Shown here in pieces: positions 33,121-41,472 of a stretch of DNA of 64,000 bases. Each line of letters begins with the position of its first letter. Position 1 is the first letter of the stretch. The stretch comes from Paracoccus zhejiangensis (lineage in GTDB: Bacteria > Pseudomonadota > Alphaproteobacteria > Rhodobacterales > Rhodobacteraceae), in NCBI RefSeq assembly GCF_002847445.1, contig NZ_CP025430.1:3468501-3532500 (forward strand). The letters are read 5' to 3'. The position numbers and the translations under genes are program-made. Under the pieces are notes generated by a model. It worked only from the letters and a program-made list of their open reading frames with translations. It was not told the origin of the DNA and did no database searches.

Positions 33121-34181
33121 GCCTGACCCGCGAGGCCGTCCTGGCGGCCCTGAAGGCCGTGACCGACCCGCTATCGGGGCAGGACATGGTGGCGGCCGGT
33201 CTGGTCCGGGCGCTGACCATCGAGGGCGGCACCGTCCGCTTCGTTATCGAGATCGATCCCCGCACCGCGCCGCAGATGCAGGCGGTGCAGGCCGAGGCCG
33301 AGGATCGCTTGCGCGACCTGCCAGGCGTGGAAAAAGTTTCCATCGTCCTGACCGCGCATAGCGACAAGGCCCCGCCCGACCTGAAGCCGCGCCCCAAGGC
33401 GGCACCGCAGGGACCCGAGCCGATCCCGGGGGTCAAGCACCTCATCGCGGTCGCCTCGGGCAAGGGCGGCGTCGGCAAGTCTACGGTCGCGGCAAACCTC
33501 GCCACCGCGCTGGCCGCCGAGGGCCGCAAGGTCGGGCTTCTGGATGCCGATGTCTATGGCCCGTCGCAGCCGCGGATGCTGGGGGTCTCGGGCCGGCCCG
33601 CCAGCCCCGATGGCAAGACGATCCTGCCGCTGCGCAATCACGGTGTCACGCTGATGAGTCTCGGCCTGCTGACCAACGAGGACGAAGCGGTGGTCTGGCG
33701 CGGGCCGATGCTGATGGGCGCGCTACAGCAGATGCTTTTCCAGGTGCAATGGGGGGCGCTCGACGTGCTGATCGTCGATCTGCCGCCCGGCACCGGCGAT
33801 GTGCAGATGACGCTGGCGCAGAAGGCGCGGGTGGACGGGGCGGTGATCGTTTCGACCCCGCAGGACATCGCGCTGATCGATGCGCGCAAGGGCATCGACA
33901 TGTTCCGCAAGCTGAACGTGCCGATCCTCGGGTTGATCGAGAACATGTCGGTGCATGTCTGCTCGACCTGCGGCGCGCGCGAGCACATCTTCGGTGATGG
34001 CGGCGTCAAGGCCGAGGCGGCGAAGATGGGCGTGCCGCTGCTGGCCGAGATACCCCTGCACCTGTCGATCCGCACTGCCGGTGATGGCGGTGCGCCGGTC
34101 GTCGTCAGCGCCGCAGACAGTCCGCAGGCGCAGGCCTTCCGAGACCTCGCCCGCACCCTGATCTCCGCAGGCCAGGCATGA
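33117..34181 (+). CDS. apbC: Mrp/NBP35 (ApbC) family iron-sulfur cluster carrier ATPase
   Basis: A 354-aa P-loop ATPase that carries and delivers Fe-S clusters. An N-terminal MIP18/DUF59-like domain (about 1-85, DPLSGQDMVAAGLV) precedes a linker. The deviant Walker A is GKGGVGKSTVAANLA near 119-133, Switch II DADVYGPSQP and DLPPGTGDVQ are present, and the cluster-binding CxxC is CSTCGA near residues 281-286. It starts with GTG overlapping the DUF6494 stop. Within this locus it may supply clusters to the polyferredoxin or FdhB, although Mrp is also a housekeeping protein. Confidence 0.94.
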   Translation: MSLTREAVLAALKAVTDPLSGQDMVAAGLVRALTIEGGTVRFVIEIDPRTAPQMQAVQAEAEDRLRDLPGVEKVSIVLTAHSDKAPPDLKPRPKAAPQGPEPIPGVKHLIAVASGKGGVGKSTVAANLATALAAEGRKVGLLDADVYGPSQPRMLGVSGRPASPDGKTILPLRNHGVTLMSLGLLTNEDEAVVWRGPMLMGALQQMLFQVQWGALDVLIVDLPPGTGDVQMTLAQKARVDGAVIVSTPQDIALIDARKGIDMFRKLNVPILGLIENMSVHVCSTCGAREHIFGDGGVKAEAAKMGVPLLAEIPLHLSIRTAGDGGAPVVVSAADSPQAQAFRDLARTLISAGQA

Positions 34182-34849
34182 CCCCGGACCTGCCGCCGCT
34201 GCTGTCGGGTCTCCTTTGCGTCGATGACCCGTTCGATGTGGCACGGCAGGCGGCGCGGGATGGCGTGGATGGCGGGCTTCTGCCGTGGCGTCCGCTGCCC
34301 GATGCGGTGCAGGGCGCCATCGTGCTGGCCCCGGACATTCCCCTGTCGCGCGCCATGGCCGTTCTGCCGGCGGTGATGGTGGGGATGCAGAACGCGCTGG
34401 GCAGCATCGGGCCAAGCGAGGTCACGATCCTGCTGGGCTGGGACGGGAGCTTCTGGGTCAATGGCGCGCGCTGCGGCGGGTTTCGCGTCGCGGCCTCGGG
34501 GCGCGATCCCGCGACGGCGCCGGATTGGCTGGTCGTCGGCTGGTCGCTGCCGCTGATGATGCCGGAAGGGCAGGAGGCCGGGGCGACCCCCGGCGTGACC
34601 GCGCTTTACGACGAGGGGGTGACGCTGGCCCCGATGGATATCGTCAGCGCCTGGGGGCGACACAGCATGTTCTGGCTGGGGGATCTCGACAGCCAACAGG
34701 GGCGCGGGGCATTGGCGCGGGAATGGCAGGGTCTCTGCAAGGGTCTTGGCGAGGACGGGTTCATCGGCGTCGACGAGGATTTCGGCCGGCTGGACCGCCG
34801 GGGCGACCAGACAGTGCTGACGCCCCTGACCACGCTCTTGGAGGACTGA
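34178..34849 (+). CDS. Biotin/lipoate-protein ligase-like protein with degenerate active site (DUF4444 type)
   Basis: A 223-aa protein with the fold pattern of the biotin/lipoate ligase catalytic domain, but its catalytic motifs appear lost. The GRGRxG loop is replaced by the LPWRPLPDA stretch (about 35-43). The KWPND motif reads GWDG at 87-90, and the catalytic Lys of the G-K-x-G motif is Arg98 in NGARCGGF. The C-terminal part (from about 150) fits DUF4444. It overlaps the Mrp gene by 4 bases and is followed 1 bp later by the DUF6505 gene, so it belongs to the formate dehydrogenase accessory operon. Probably not an active ligase; a binding or assembly role is inference. Confidence 0.78.
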   Translation: MTPDLPPLLSGLLCVDDPFDVARQAARDGVDGGLLPWRPLPDAVQGAIVLAPDIPLSRAMAVLPAVMVGMQNALGSIGPSEVTILLGWDGSFWVNGARCGGFRVAASGRDPATAPDWLVVGWSLPLMMPEGQEAGATPGVTALYDEGVTLAPMDIVSAWGRHSMFWLGDLDSQQGRGALAREWQGLCKGLGEDGFIGVDEDFGRLDRRGDQTVLTPLTTLLED

Positions 34850-34850
34850 C

Positions 34851-35339
34851 ATGCTGCTCGCCCGTGCCGTACATTTCGACGAAAGCGACAGCCGCATCTT
34901 TCACCGCCCCGCAGTCACCGGCGAATGGGCGATCTCGGGCGGGTTCGAGTTTTCCAACTGGACCGAGGCCGATCTGACCGGCAAGGCGCGGCAGGCCTTT
35001 GCCAATGGCTGGCTGGGACTGGAAAGCTTTGGCCGCGTCACCTTCGTCGCCGTGGCCCGGATCGAGCCTTCGGAATACGAGACGCTGACCGCCGCACTGG
35101 CCGCGCATTTCGTCAGCCATTACGGCGCCCCCTCGATCGAAGCCGCATGGCCCGTGGCCGCCGAAGAGATGCGCCAGATGGCCGATCTCTGTGCCGATCA
35201 CGCCCCGAATACCGTGCTGACCGTCGCCCGACGGCTGACCGAGGCCGGCGTGGCCGAGGACTATCGCTATATCGAATCGCAGGATGCCGACCTGGCTGCC
35301 TTTGCGATCCACGGGGATACGGGTGGCAGCGAGGACTGA
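34851..35339 (+). CDS. DUF6505 family protein
   Basis: A 162-aa soluble protein, MLLARAVHFDESDSRIFHRP at the start, with FSNWTEADLTGKARQAFANG and an internal EEMRQMADLCADHAPNT segment. DUF6505, function unknown. Last gene of the plus-strand formate dehydrogenase accessory operon, convergent with the N-formylglutamate amidohydrolase gene 10 bp away. No terminator is evident. Confidence 0.82.
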   Translation: MLLARAVHFDESDSRIFHRPAVTGEWAISGGFEFSNWTEADLTGKARQAFANGWLGLESFGRVTFVAVARIEPSEYETLTAALAAHFVSHYGAPSIEAAWPVAAEEMRQMADLCADHAPNTVLTVARRLTEAGVAEDYRYIESQDADLAAFAIHGDTGGSED

Positions 35340-35348
35340 CCGCCCGCC

Positions 35349-36089
35349 TCAGACGCCCGAATCCGCCAGCACCCTCTCGATCACCGGGGCCAGGCGGTCC
35401 GCCCATTTCTGCTGGCCCGCCGCATCGGCGATCAGGTCGTTGCGAAGCTCGATCAGCAGGTTCGGGCGGTTATGGCGCAGGGCGTGCTCATCGATGGAAT
35501 CGCCGTCCAGATGGCCGTTGTAGGGCTGGTTGTTGCCGGTGACCCAGCCCTCGGCCCGGCAGGCTTCGATCATCGGCAGGGCAAGGCGTTCATCCTTCCA
35601 GGAATAGAGGATGCCGACCTCCCAGGGCCGCAGCGAGCGGCCGCGGAGTTGCGGGGTAAAGCTGTGGATTGCGCAGATGGCGCGGGCGGGATGGTGGGCG
35701 GCCAGCGCCGCATAGGCGCGGTGATAGGGGCGGTAAAGCCGGTCCAGCCGTGTCTCGCGCTCGGCCGCATCGGCATGGCGGTTGGCCGGGATGATGGTGC
35801 CGTCATAAAGCCGCATCAGCAGCGTCGGGTCATCCTCGCCCCGGTTCGGGTCGATCACCAGGCGCGAGAAGTCAGACAGAATAGCGGGTGCGTCGATCCG
35901 CTCGGCCAAAGCCAGCGTCAGCCCCGCCGCGCCCACGTCGAAGGCGATATGTCGGGCCATATCCTCGGGCGCGATCCCCAGATCGCCGCCATTCACCCAG
36001 TCCGGCACGCGATTCGTCGCGTGATCGCAGGTCAGAAGCCAGCGCGAAGGCCGGTTTTCGCCGATTATCGTGAAAGCGTCATCATTCAT
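35349..36089 (-). CDS. N-formylglutamate amidohydrolase family protein
   Basis: A 246-aa hydrolase of the HutG-like amidohydrolase family, releasing formate from N-formylglutamate. Family signatures are LLTCDHATNRVPDW at the start (metal-ligand region) and VVGxxIDPNRGEDDPTL seen as LVIDPNRGEDDPTL, then AICAIHSFTPQLRG and NGHLDGDSIDEHALRHNRPN. No other histidine-degradation genes are adjacent. Formate as the product would link it to the formate dehydrogenase next door; this is only suggestive. Divergent from pyk. Confidence 0.9.
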   Translation of the reverse strand: MNDDAFTIIGENRPSRWLLTCDHATNRVPDWVNGGDLGIAPEDMARHIAFDVGAAGLTLALAERIDAPAILSDFSRLVIDPNRGEDDPTLLMRLYDGTIIPANRHADAAERETRLDRLYRPYHRAYAALAAHHPARAICAIHSFTPQLRGRSLRPWEVGILYSWKDERLALPMIEACRAEGWVTGNNQPYNGHLDGDSIDEHALRHNRPNLLIELRNDLIADAAGQQKWADRLAPVIERVLADSGV

Positions 36090-36201
36090 TGTGTCAACTC
36101 TGCCCCAATCCCCGGTTTATGCGACCCGGCGGGCAAGTGCCAGTTGCCGCAGGGGGCGGCTTGGGGCATAGATAGCGCAAACATGACGGAGGCAAATTCA
36201 G

Positions 36202-37647
36202 ATGAGACGGCACCGCAAGGTCAAGATCGTGGCCACCCTTGGCCCGGCCTCCAGCGACGAGGCAATGATCCGCAAGCTGTTCGAGGCTGGGGCCGACGTG
36301 TTCCGCCTGAACATGAGCCATGGCAGCCATGACGACCACCGCGCCCGTCATGCCACCATCCGCAAGATCGAGGCCGACACCGGCCGCCCCATCGCCATTC
36401 TCGCCGATCTGCAGGGACCGAAGCTGCGCGTGGGCCAGTTCGAGAGCGGTCCGGTGGATCTGGCCAATGGCCAGCATTTCCGCTTTGACCTGAACGATGC
36501 CAAGGGTGACGCGAGCCGGGTGCAGCTGCCGCATCCCGAGATTTTCGCGGCGCTGCAGAAGGGCTCGGAACTCCTGGTCAATGACGGCAAGATCCGCCTG
36601 CGCGTCGAAGATCACGGCAAGGATTTCGCGGATTGCATCGTCACCGCGGGCGGCGAGATTTCGGACCGCAAGGGCGTGAACGTCCCCGACGTGGTGTTGC
36701 CGCTGGCGGCCCTGTCGCAGAAGGACAAGGCCGATCTGGAATTCGCCTGCGCCATGGGCGTCGATTGGCTGGCGCTGTCCTTCGTGCAGCGCGCCGAGGA
36801 TGTCGAGGAAGCCAAGAAGCTGGCCCGTGGCCGCGCTGCCGTGCTGTCGAAGATCGAGAAACCTGCCGCCGTGCGCGCCTTTGACAGCATCCTTGCCGTC
36901 TCGGACGGGGTAATGGTGGCGCGGGGCGATCTGGGCGTGGAACTGCCGATGCATGCCGTGCCGCCGATCCAGAAGCGACTGGTGCGCGCCTGCCGCGCCG
37001 CCGCCAAGCCGGTGATCGTGGCGACCCAGATGCTGGAATCGATGATCGAGAACCCGATCCCGACCCGCGCCGAGGTCAGCGACGTGGCAACCGCCATCTA
37101 TGAAGGCACCGATGCGGTCATGCTCTCGGCCGAAAGCGCCGCCGGCGATTTCCCGGTCGAGGCCGTCACCACCATGGACAGCGTCGCTCGCTCGGTCGAA
37201 AGCGATCCGAACTATCGCGAGATGATCGAGGCCACGCGCAGTGCCAAGCGTCATTCGGTCGCCGACGGCATCGTCACCGCCGCGCGCGAGATCGCCGAGA
37301 CCACCGATATCGCCGCCATCTGCGCCTTCACCCAGTCGGGCACCACCGTCAGCCTGGTCGCGCGCGAGCGTCCGCGCGTGCCGATCCTTGCGATGACCCC
37401 GGTCGAGACGGTGCTGCGCCGGCTGTGCCTGACCTGGGGCACGCATTGCGTCATGACGCCGCGGCTCAACCGCTTCAAGGAGGCGGTGGTGCAATCGGCG
37501 CAGGCGGCGCGGGATGCGGGCTTTGCCGATGAAACGCAGCAGATTGTGGTCATGGCCGGTGTGCCCTTCAATGTGCCCGGAACCACCAACATCCTGCGCA
37601 TCGCGCCCTGTGATGAGCGCTTGATCTACAGCACCGATCCGGAATAA
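36202..37647 (+). CDS. pyk: Pyruvate kinase
   Basis: A 481-aa glycolytic enzyme making pyruvate and ATP from phosphoenolpyruvate. Diagnostic segments: KIVATLGPASS, FRLNMSHGSHDDH, the active-site LSKIEKPAAVRAFDSIL, MVARGDLGVELP, and the ATQMLESM with IPTRAEVSDVA and AVMLSAESAAGDFP. The C-terminal allosteric domain is complete. A GGAGG lies upstream of the ATG. The small membrane protein gene follows after 35 bp and may be co-transcribed. Confidence 0.97.
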   Translation: MRRHRKVKIVATLGPASSDEAMIRKLFEAGADVFRLNMSHGSHDDHRARHATIRKIEADTGRPIAILADLQGPKLRVGQFESGPVDLANGQHFRFDLNDAKGDASRVQLPHPEIFAALQKGSELLVNDGKIRLRVEDHGKDFADCIVTAGGEISDRKGVNVPDVVLPLAALSQKDKADLEFACAMGVDWLALSFVQRAEDVEEAKKLARGRAAVLSKIEKPAAVRAFDSILAVSDGVMVARGDLGVELPMHAVPPIQKRLVRACRAAAKPVIVATQMLESMIENPIPTRAEVSDVATAIYEGTDAVMLSAESAAGDFPVEAVTTMDSVARSVESDPNYREMIEATRSAKRHSVADGIVTAAREIAETTDIAAICAFTQSGTTVSLVARERPRVPILAMTPVETVLRRLCLTWGTHCVMTPRLNRFKEAVVQSAQAARDAGFADETQQIVVMAGVPFNVPGTTNILRIAPCDERLIYSTDPE

Positions 37648-37682
37648 CCCACGGCGGAACAATCCTAACTGGGCCTGATCTC

Positions 37683-37919
37683 ATGTCCGATCTTCTGCTT
37701 CTGGGTGGTGTCGTCCTCTGCGCGCTGTCCGTCATCCTTGCCGTGATCCAGCTGATCCGCATGGAGCCGCCGCGTGTTGCGGCGATCCTGCTGTGCCTGG
37801 GCATCGCGGTGATGTTCGCCGGCGCGCATCTGGCACCCGGCCCCTTCCAGCTGGGTGATTTCGCTGGCGCATGGGACCGGCTTCAGGGTGGGGAGCCCGC
37901 CGCAGTTCCGGCCCAATAG
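37683..37919 (+). CDS. Hypothetical two-helix membrane protein (78 aa)
   Basis: A 78-aa protein with two hydrophobic helices ([20 protein letters not shown] and [19 protein letters not shown]) and a short soluble C-terminal tail. No family is recognised. It sits between pyk and rpmI in the same direction with good codon use. The start ATG follows TGATCTC without a strong ribosome-binding site. Function unknown. Confidence 0.65.
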   Translation: MSDLLLLGGVVLCALSVILAVIQLIRMEPPRVAAILLCLGIAVMFAGAHLAPGPFQLGDFAGAWDRLQGGEPAAVPAQ

Positions 37920-38029
37920 GGCTTGCCTTCCTTCCCGCGCGCCTCTATAGGGCGCGCTTCCTACCCGTGCGGCCGGCCGATATGGCATTGCCGAGTCGCG
38001 CGTTCACTCTGACCCTAGAGGAGACGAAA

Positions 38030-38230
38030 ATGCCGAAGATGAAGACCAAATCGGCCGCCAAGAAGCGGTTCTCGTTCACGGCCTCGGGCAAGGTCAAGTC
38101 GGCTCAGGCCGGCAAGCGCCACGGCATGATCAAGCGCACCGTCAAGTTCATTCGCGACGCGCGCGGCACCACCGTCCTGTCGGACGCGGATGCCAAGATC
38201 GTCAAGAAATACATGCCCTATAACCGCTGA
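38030..38230 (+). CDS. rpmI: 50S ribosomal protein L35
   Basis: A 66-aa basic ribosomal protein; [20 protein letters not shown] is diagnostic and the C-terminus ends [15 protein letters not shown] lies before the ATG. It forms an operon with rplT 15 bp downstream. infC, which usually precedes this pair, is absent here; pyk and a small membrane protein precede it instead. Confidence 0.97.
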   Translation: MPKMKTKSAAKKRFSFTASGKVKSAQAGKRHGMIKRTVKFIRDARGTTVLSDADAKIVKKYMPYNR

Positions 38231-38245
38231 TCGGAGGACTGACAG

Positions 38246-38605
38246 ATGGCACGAGTTAAATCCGGCAAGGTTACCCACGCCCGCCACAAGAAGGTCCTTG
38301 ACGCTGCCAAGGGCTATTACGGCAACCGCTCGCGGAACTTCCGCACGGCGACCCAGGCGGTCGACAAGGCGAACCAGTATGCCACCCGCGACCGCAAGAA
38401 CCGCAAGCGCAACTTCCGCGCCCTGTGGATCCAGCGCATCAACGCCGCCGTCCGCGCGGTCGATGCCGAAATGACCTATTCGCGCTTCATCAACCTGCTG
38501 TCGAAAGCCGGCATCGAGGTTGACCGCAAGGTTCTGGCCGACCTGGCCGTGCACGAACCCGAAGCCTTTGGCGCGATCGTGGAAAAGGCGAAAGCCGCGG
38601 CCTGA
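38246..38605 (+). CDS. rplT: 50S ribosomal protein L20
   Basis: A 119-aa basic protein essential for early 50S assembly; [20 protein letters not shown] and the [19 protein letters not shown] segment are diagnostic. GGAGGA precedes the ATG. Ends in a strong terminator. Confidence 0.98.
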   Translation: MARVKSGKVTHARHKKVLDAAKGYYGNRSRNFRTATQAVDKANQYATRDRKNRKRNFRALWIQRINAAVRAVDAEMTYSRFINLLSKAGIEVDRKVLADLAVHEPEAFGAIVEKAKAAA

Positions 38606-38629
38606 TCCCCGCCTGGCAGAGCCCATCCG

Positions 38630-38659
38630 AAGGCCCGTTCCGCAAGGACGGGCCTTTTT
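38630..38659 (+). terminator. Intrinsic terminator of rpmI-rplT
   Basis: AAGGCCCGT pairs with ACGGGCCTT around a 9-nt loop, followed by a T-run. Confidence 0.9.
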
Positions 38660-38839
38660 GCTTGGACCTGTTGGTCGGGCAGGGGGAGCCGTGCGGAACG
38701 CGAGCGGCAACCCCGCCCGATGCGCGGTCCGGCGCTCGCCCTCTGCTGCGCCTCCACCCTTACAATTTGACGCAACAGAGCCGCGTTTTCCTGCACGCGC
38801 CGATTGTCGCAAACCCGGCCCGTTGTTATTCTCGACCTC

Positions 38840-39943
38840 ATGAGCCGTATATTTCACAATCTGCTTCGCGAGCGCGCCATTCTGGCGGTGATCCTGACGC
38901 TGGCGATCTTCAACGCCAACCCCCTGGATCTGGCCAAGCCCACCAATGACACGATGGGGCTGATCGGCTTCTTCTGGCTTTTCGGGGTGATGATCTGGGG
39001 CGCCTCGGCCGTGGTCCATCATGCCGAGGCGCTGGCCGAGCGATTGGGCGAGCCCTACGGCACGCTGATCCTGACCCTCTCGGTGGTGCTGATCGAGGTG
39101 GCGCTGATCGCCTCGGTCATGCTCTCGGGCGATGGCGGGCCGACGCTGGCGCGCGACACGATGTTCGCGGTCTTGATGATCGTGCTGAACGGGCTGGTCG
39201 GGTTGTCGCTGCTCTTGGGTGCGCTGCGCTTTGGCGAGCAGAATTACAACCTCGCCGGCGCGGCGGCCTTTCTGACCGTGCTGGTGCCGCTCGCGGTCTT
39301 TGGCCTAGTCCTGCCAACCTATACCATCTCCAGCGACACGCCGACCTACACGACCTTTCAGGCGGTGTTCTTCTCGATCATCACGCTGGCTCTGTATCTT
39401 GTGTTCCTGTCGATCCAGACCGTGCGCCACAAAGGCTTCTTCAGCGATGCCGAGGAGCCGCCGCTGACGGACGGCCATTCCCATGCGGAGTATCCGAACT
39501 GGGCGCATATGCTGCTCTTGATCGCCACGCTGGTTCCGATCGTGCTTCTGTCCAAGAAGATGGGCGCCTTCGTCGATCACAGCTCGGCCGTGCTGCGCCT
39601 GCCCGCCGCGCTTGGCGGGGTGCTGATCGCCATCATCGTTCTGGCCGCCGAGGGGATGAGCGCGGTGCGCGCGGCGCTGAGGAACCGGCTGCAGCGGGCG
39701 GTGAACCTCTGCCTTGGCGCGGCGCTGTCGACCATCGGACTGACCATTCCGGCGGTGCTGGTCATCGGCATGGTCACGGGCCAGCAGGTGGTGCTGGGTC
39801 TGGGGCCGCAGATGCAGGTGCTGCTGGCCCTGACTCTGATCGTTTCGGTTCAGACCTTTGGGGCACGGCGCACGAATGTCTTGCATGGCGCGGTGCATCT
39901 GGTCATGTTTCTTGCCTATATCGCCCTGATTTTCGCCCCTTGA
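38840..39943 (+). CDS. Calcium:proton antiporter (ChaA-like, CaCA superfamily)
   Basis: A 367-aa inner-membrane antiporter with about 11 hydrophobic segments. The two alpha-repeat motifs with acidic residues are visible: TLSVVLIEVALIASVML (repeat 1) and LAAEGMSAVRAALRNRLQRA with NLCLGAALSTIGLTIP (repeat 2). A His-rich cytoplasmic loop (DGHSHAEYPNWAH) sits in the middle. The start at MSRIFHNLLRERA (38840) is chosen; a 12-codon extension is possible. Exports Ca2+ or other cations in exchange for protons, by family. Confidence 0.9.
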   Translation: MSRIFHNLLRERAILAVILTLAIFNANPLDLAKPTNDTMGLIGFFWLFGVMIWGASAVVHHAEALAERLGEPYGTLILTLSVVLIEVALIASVMLSGDGGPTLARDTMFAVLMIVLNGLVGLSLLLGALRFGEQNYNLAGAAAFLTVLVPLAVFGLVLPTYTISSDTPTYTTFQAVFFSIITLALYLVFLSIQTVRHKGFFSDAEEPPLTDGHSHAEYPNWAHMLLLIATLVPIVLLSKKMGAFVDHSSAVLRLPAALGGVLIAIIVLAAEGMSAVRAALRNRLQRAVNLCLGAALSTIGLTIPAVLVIGMVTGQQVVLGLGPQMQVLLALTLIVSVQTFGARRTNVLHGAVHLVMFLAYIALIFAP

Positions 39944-39967
39944 TCGCCGGTCAGGCCGGCCCCGGAC

Positions 39968-41347
39968 ATGAGCGCCCTCGCAGACACGACCGACCATCAC
40001 CGAACCGATGCCCTGCCGCCGCGCGTGCCGCTGGCAACCAAGCCTCTGGGCATTATCGCCAGCGCCGTCACCGCCCGGCGCAACCTTCTGGAACTGATCC
40101 CGGAACTGGCACTGCGTCAGCCGATGGTCTCGGGCAAGACCGGGGTGCGCTTTCACATGGTCATGGACCCGGGCGCGCTGCGCCGGGTGTTGAAGGATCG
40201 GGTCGAGGACTACCCGAAATCTGTCGTCACCAAGCTGATCCTGAAGCCCGCCATCGGTGACAGCCTGTTCATCGCCGAGGGTGCGCATTGGCGCTGGCAG
40301 CGTCGCGCCGCCGCGCCCGCCTTTTCGCAGCGCACGGTGGAAAGCCTTGCCCCGGTGATGACCGCCGCCGCCGCCGCCTCGCTGCGCCGGCTCTCGGCCG
40401 CCACCGGACCGGTCGATGTGTTCGAGGAAACCGTCGCCGCCACCTTCGAGGTGATCTCGGATGTCACCCTCTCGGGCGATGAGGCCTTTGACCGTGACGC
40501 CGTCCATGATGCCATCGGCGCCTATATCGCCCAGACCGCCAAGCTGTCGGTCATGGACGTTCTTGGCCTGCCGGGCTGGGTGCCGCGACCGGGTCGGCTG
40601 TTTTCGGGCGTCAGCCTCGGGCGGATGAAGCGCGTCGCCGATCAGGCCATCGCCACCCGCGCCGCGCGCGGCAAGCCCGCAGGCACCCCGGACCTCCTGG
40701 ACCTGCTTCTGGTGGCGCAGGACCCCGAGACGGGCCGCAGCATGAGCCGGACCGAGCTGCGCGACAATCTCCTGACCTTCATCGTCGCCGGCCACGAGAC
40801 CACGGCGCTGACGCTGGCCTGGGCGCTGTACCTGATGGCCTTTGACCCCGAAGTGCAGGAGCGCGCGGCGGTCGAGGCCCGCACCGTGCTGGGGGATCGT
40901 CCGGCTGGCGCGGCGGATGTCGAGCATCTGCCCTATACCATGCGGATCGTGCAGGAGACGCTGCGACTCTATCCGCCCGCCGCCTTCCTGTCGCGCACGG
41001 CGCAGGTGCCTGACCGGCTTTGCGGGCGCGAGATCCTGCCGCGCGACACGGTGATGCTGCCGATCTATGCGCTGCATCGCAATCACCTCTTGTGGGAGGA
41101 ACCCGAGGCGTTCCGCCCCGACCGCTTCCTGACCGCGCCCGACCGCTATGCCTTCCTGCCCTTCGGCGCGGGCCCACGCATCTGCATCGGCGCCAGCTTT
41201 GCGCTGCAAGAGGCGGTCATCATCCTTGCCACGCTGCTCGCGCGCCTGCGCTTCGAGGCGGTGCCGGGCCGCGTGCCCGAGCCGCGGATGATCCTGACGC
41301 TGCGTCCCCATGGCGGGGTCTGGCTGCGCATTCACCCACGTCGTTGA
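39968..41347 (+). CDS. Cytochrome P450
   Basis: A 459-aa P450 monooxygenase. The I-helix oxygen-activation motif is FIVAGHETTALTLAW, the K-helix ExxR is in QETLRLYPPA, and the heme-binding loop is PFGAGPRICIGASFAL with axial Cys406. Soluble, with no N-terminal membrane anchor. The sequence lacks the reductase fusion of CYP102, so it needs separate electron partners; none lie beside it. Substrate unknown. It begins 24 bp after the antiporter gene. Confidence 0.95.
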   Translation: MSALADTTDHHRTDALPPRVPLATKPLGIIASAVTARRNLLELIPELALRQPMVSGKTGVRFHMVMDPGALRRVLKDRVEDYPKSVVTKLILKPAIGDSLFIAEGAHWRWQRRAAAPAFSQRTVESLAPVMTAAAAASLRRLSAATGPVDVFEETVAATFEVISDVTLSGDEAFDRDAVHDAIGAYIAQTAKLSVMDVLGLPGWVPRPGRLFSGVSLGRMKRVADQAIATRAARGKPAGTPDLLDLLLVAQDPETGRSMSRTELRDNLLTFIVAGHETTALTLAWALYLMAFDPEVQERAAVEARTVLGDRPAGAADVEHLPYTMRIVQETLRLYPPAAFLSRTAQVPDRLCGREILPRDTVMLPIYALHRNHLLWEEPEAFRPDRFLTAPDRYAFLPFGAGPRICIGASFALQEAVIILATLLARLRFEAVPGRVPEPRMILTLRPHGGVWLRIHPRR

Positions 41348-41472
41348 GCCGGTCGGGGTTGCAAGCCGGCATCACGTCCCGCAGCGCGTGTTAGCGCCTA
41401 TATCTGCACGCTTGCCGGCTTCACGGTCCTGTTACACACTCCGCAAGCGAGAAACGGGCAGGGGGACATGCC

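Noticed and set aside
39305..41335. A 676-codon antisense frame opposite the P450 and the end of the antiporter gene
   Set aside because: Gln/His/Arg-rich shadow product; the sense genes carry clear motifs.
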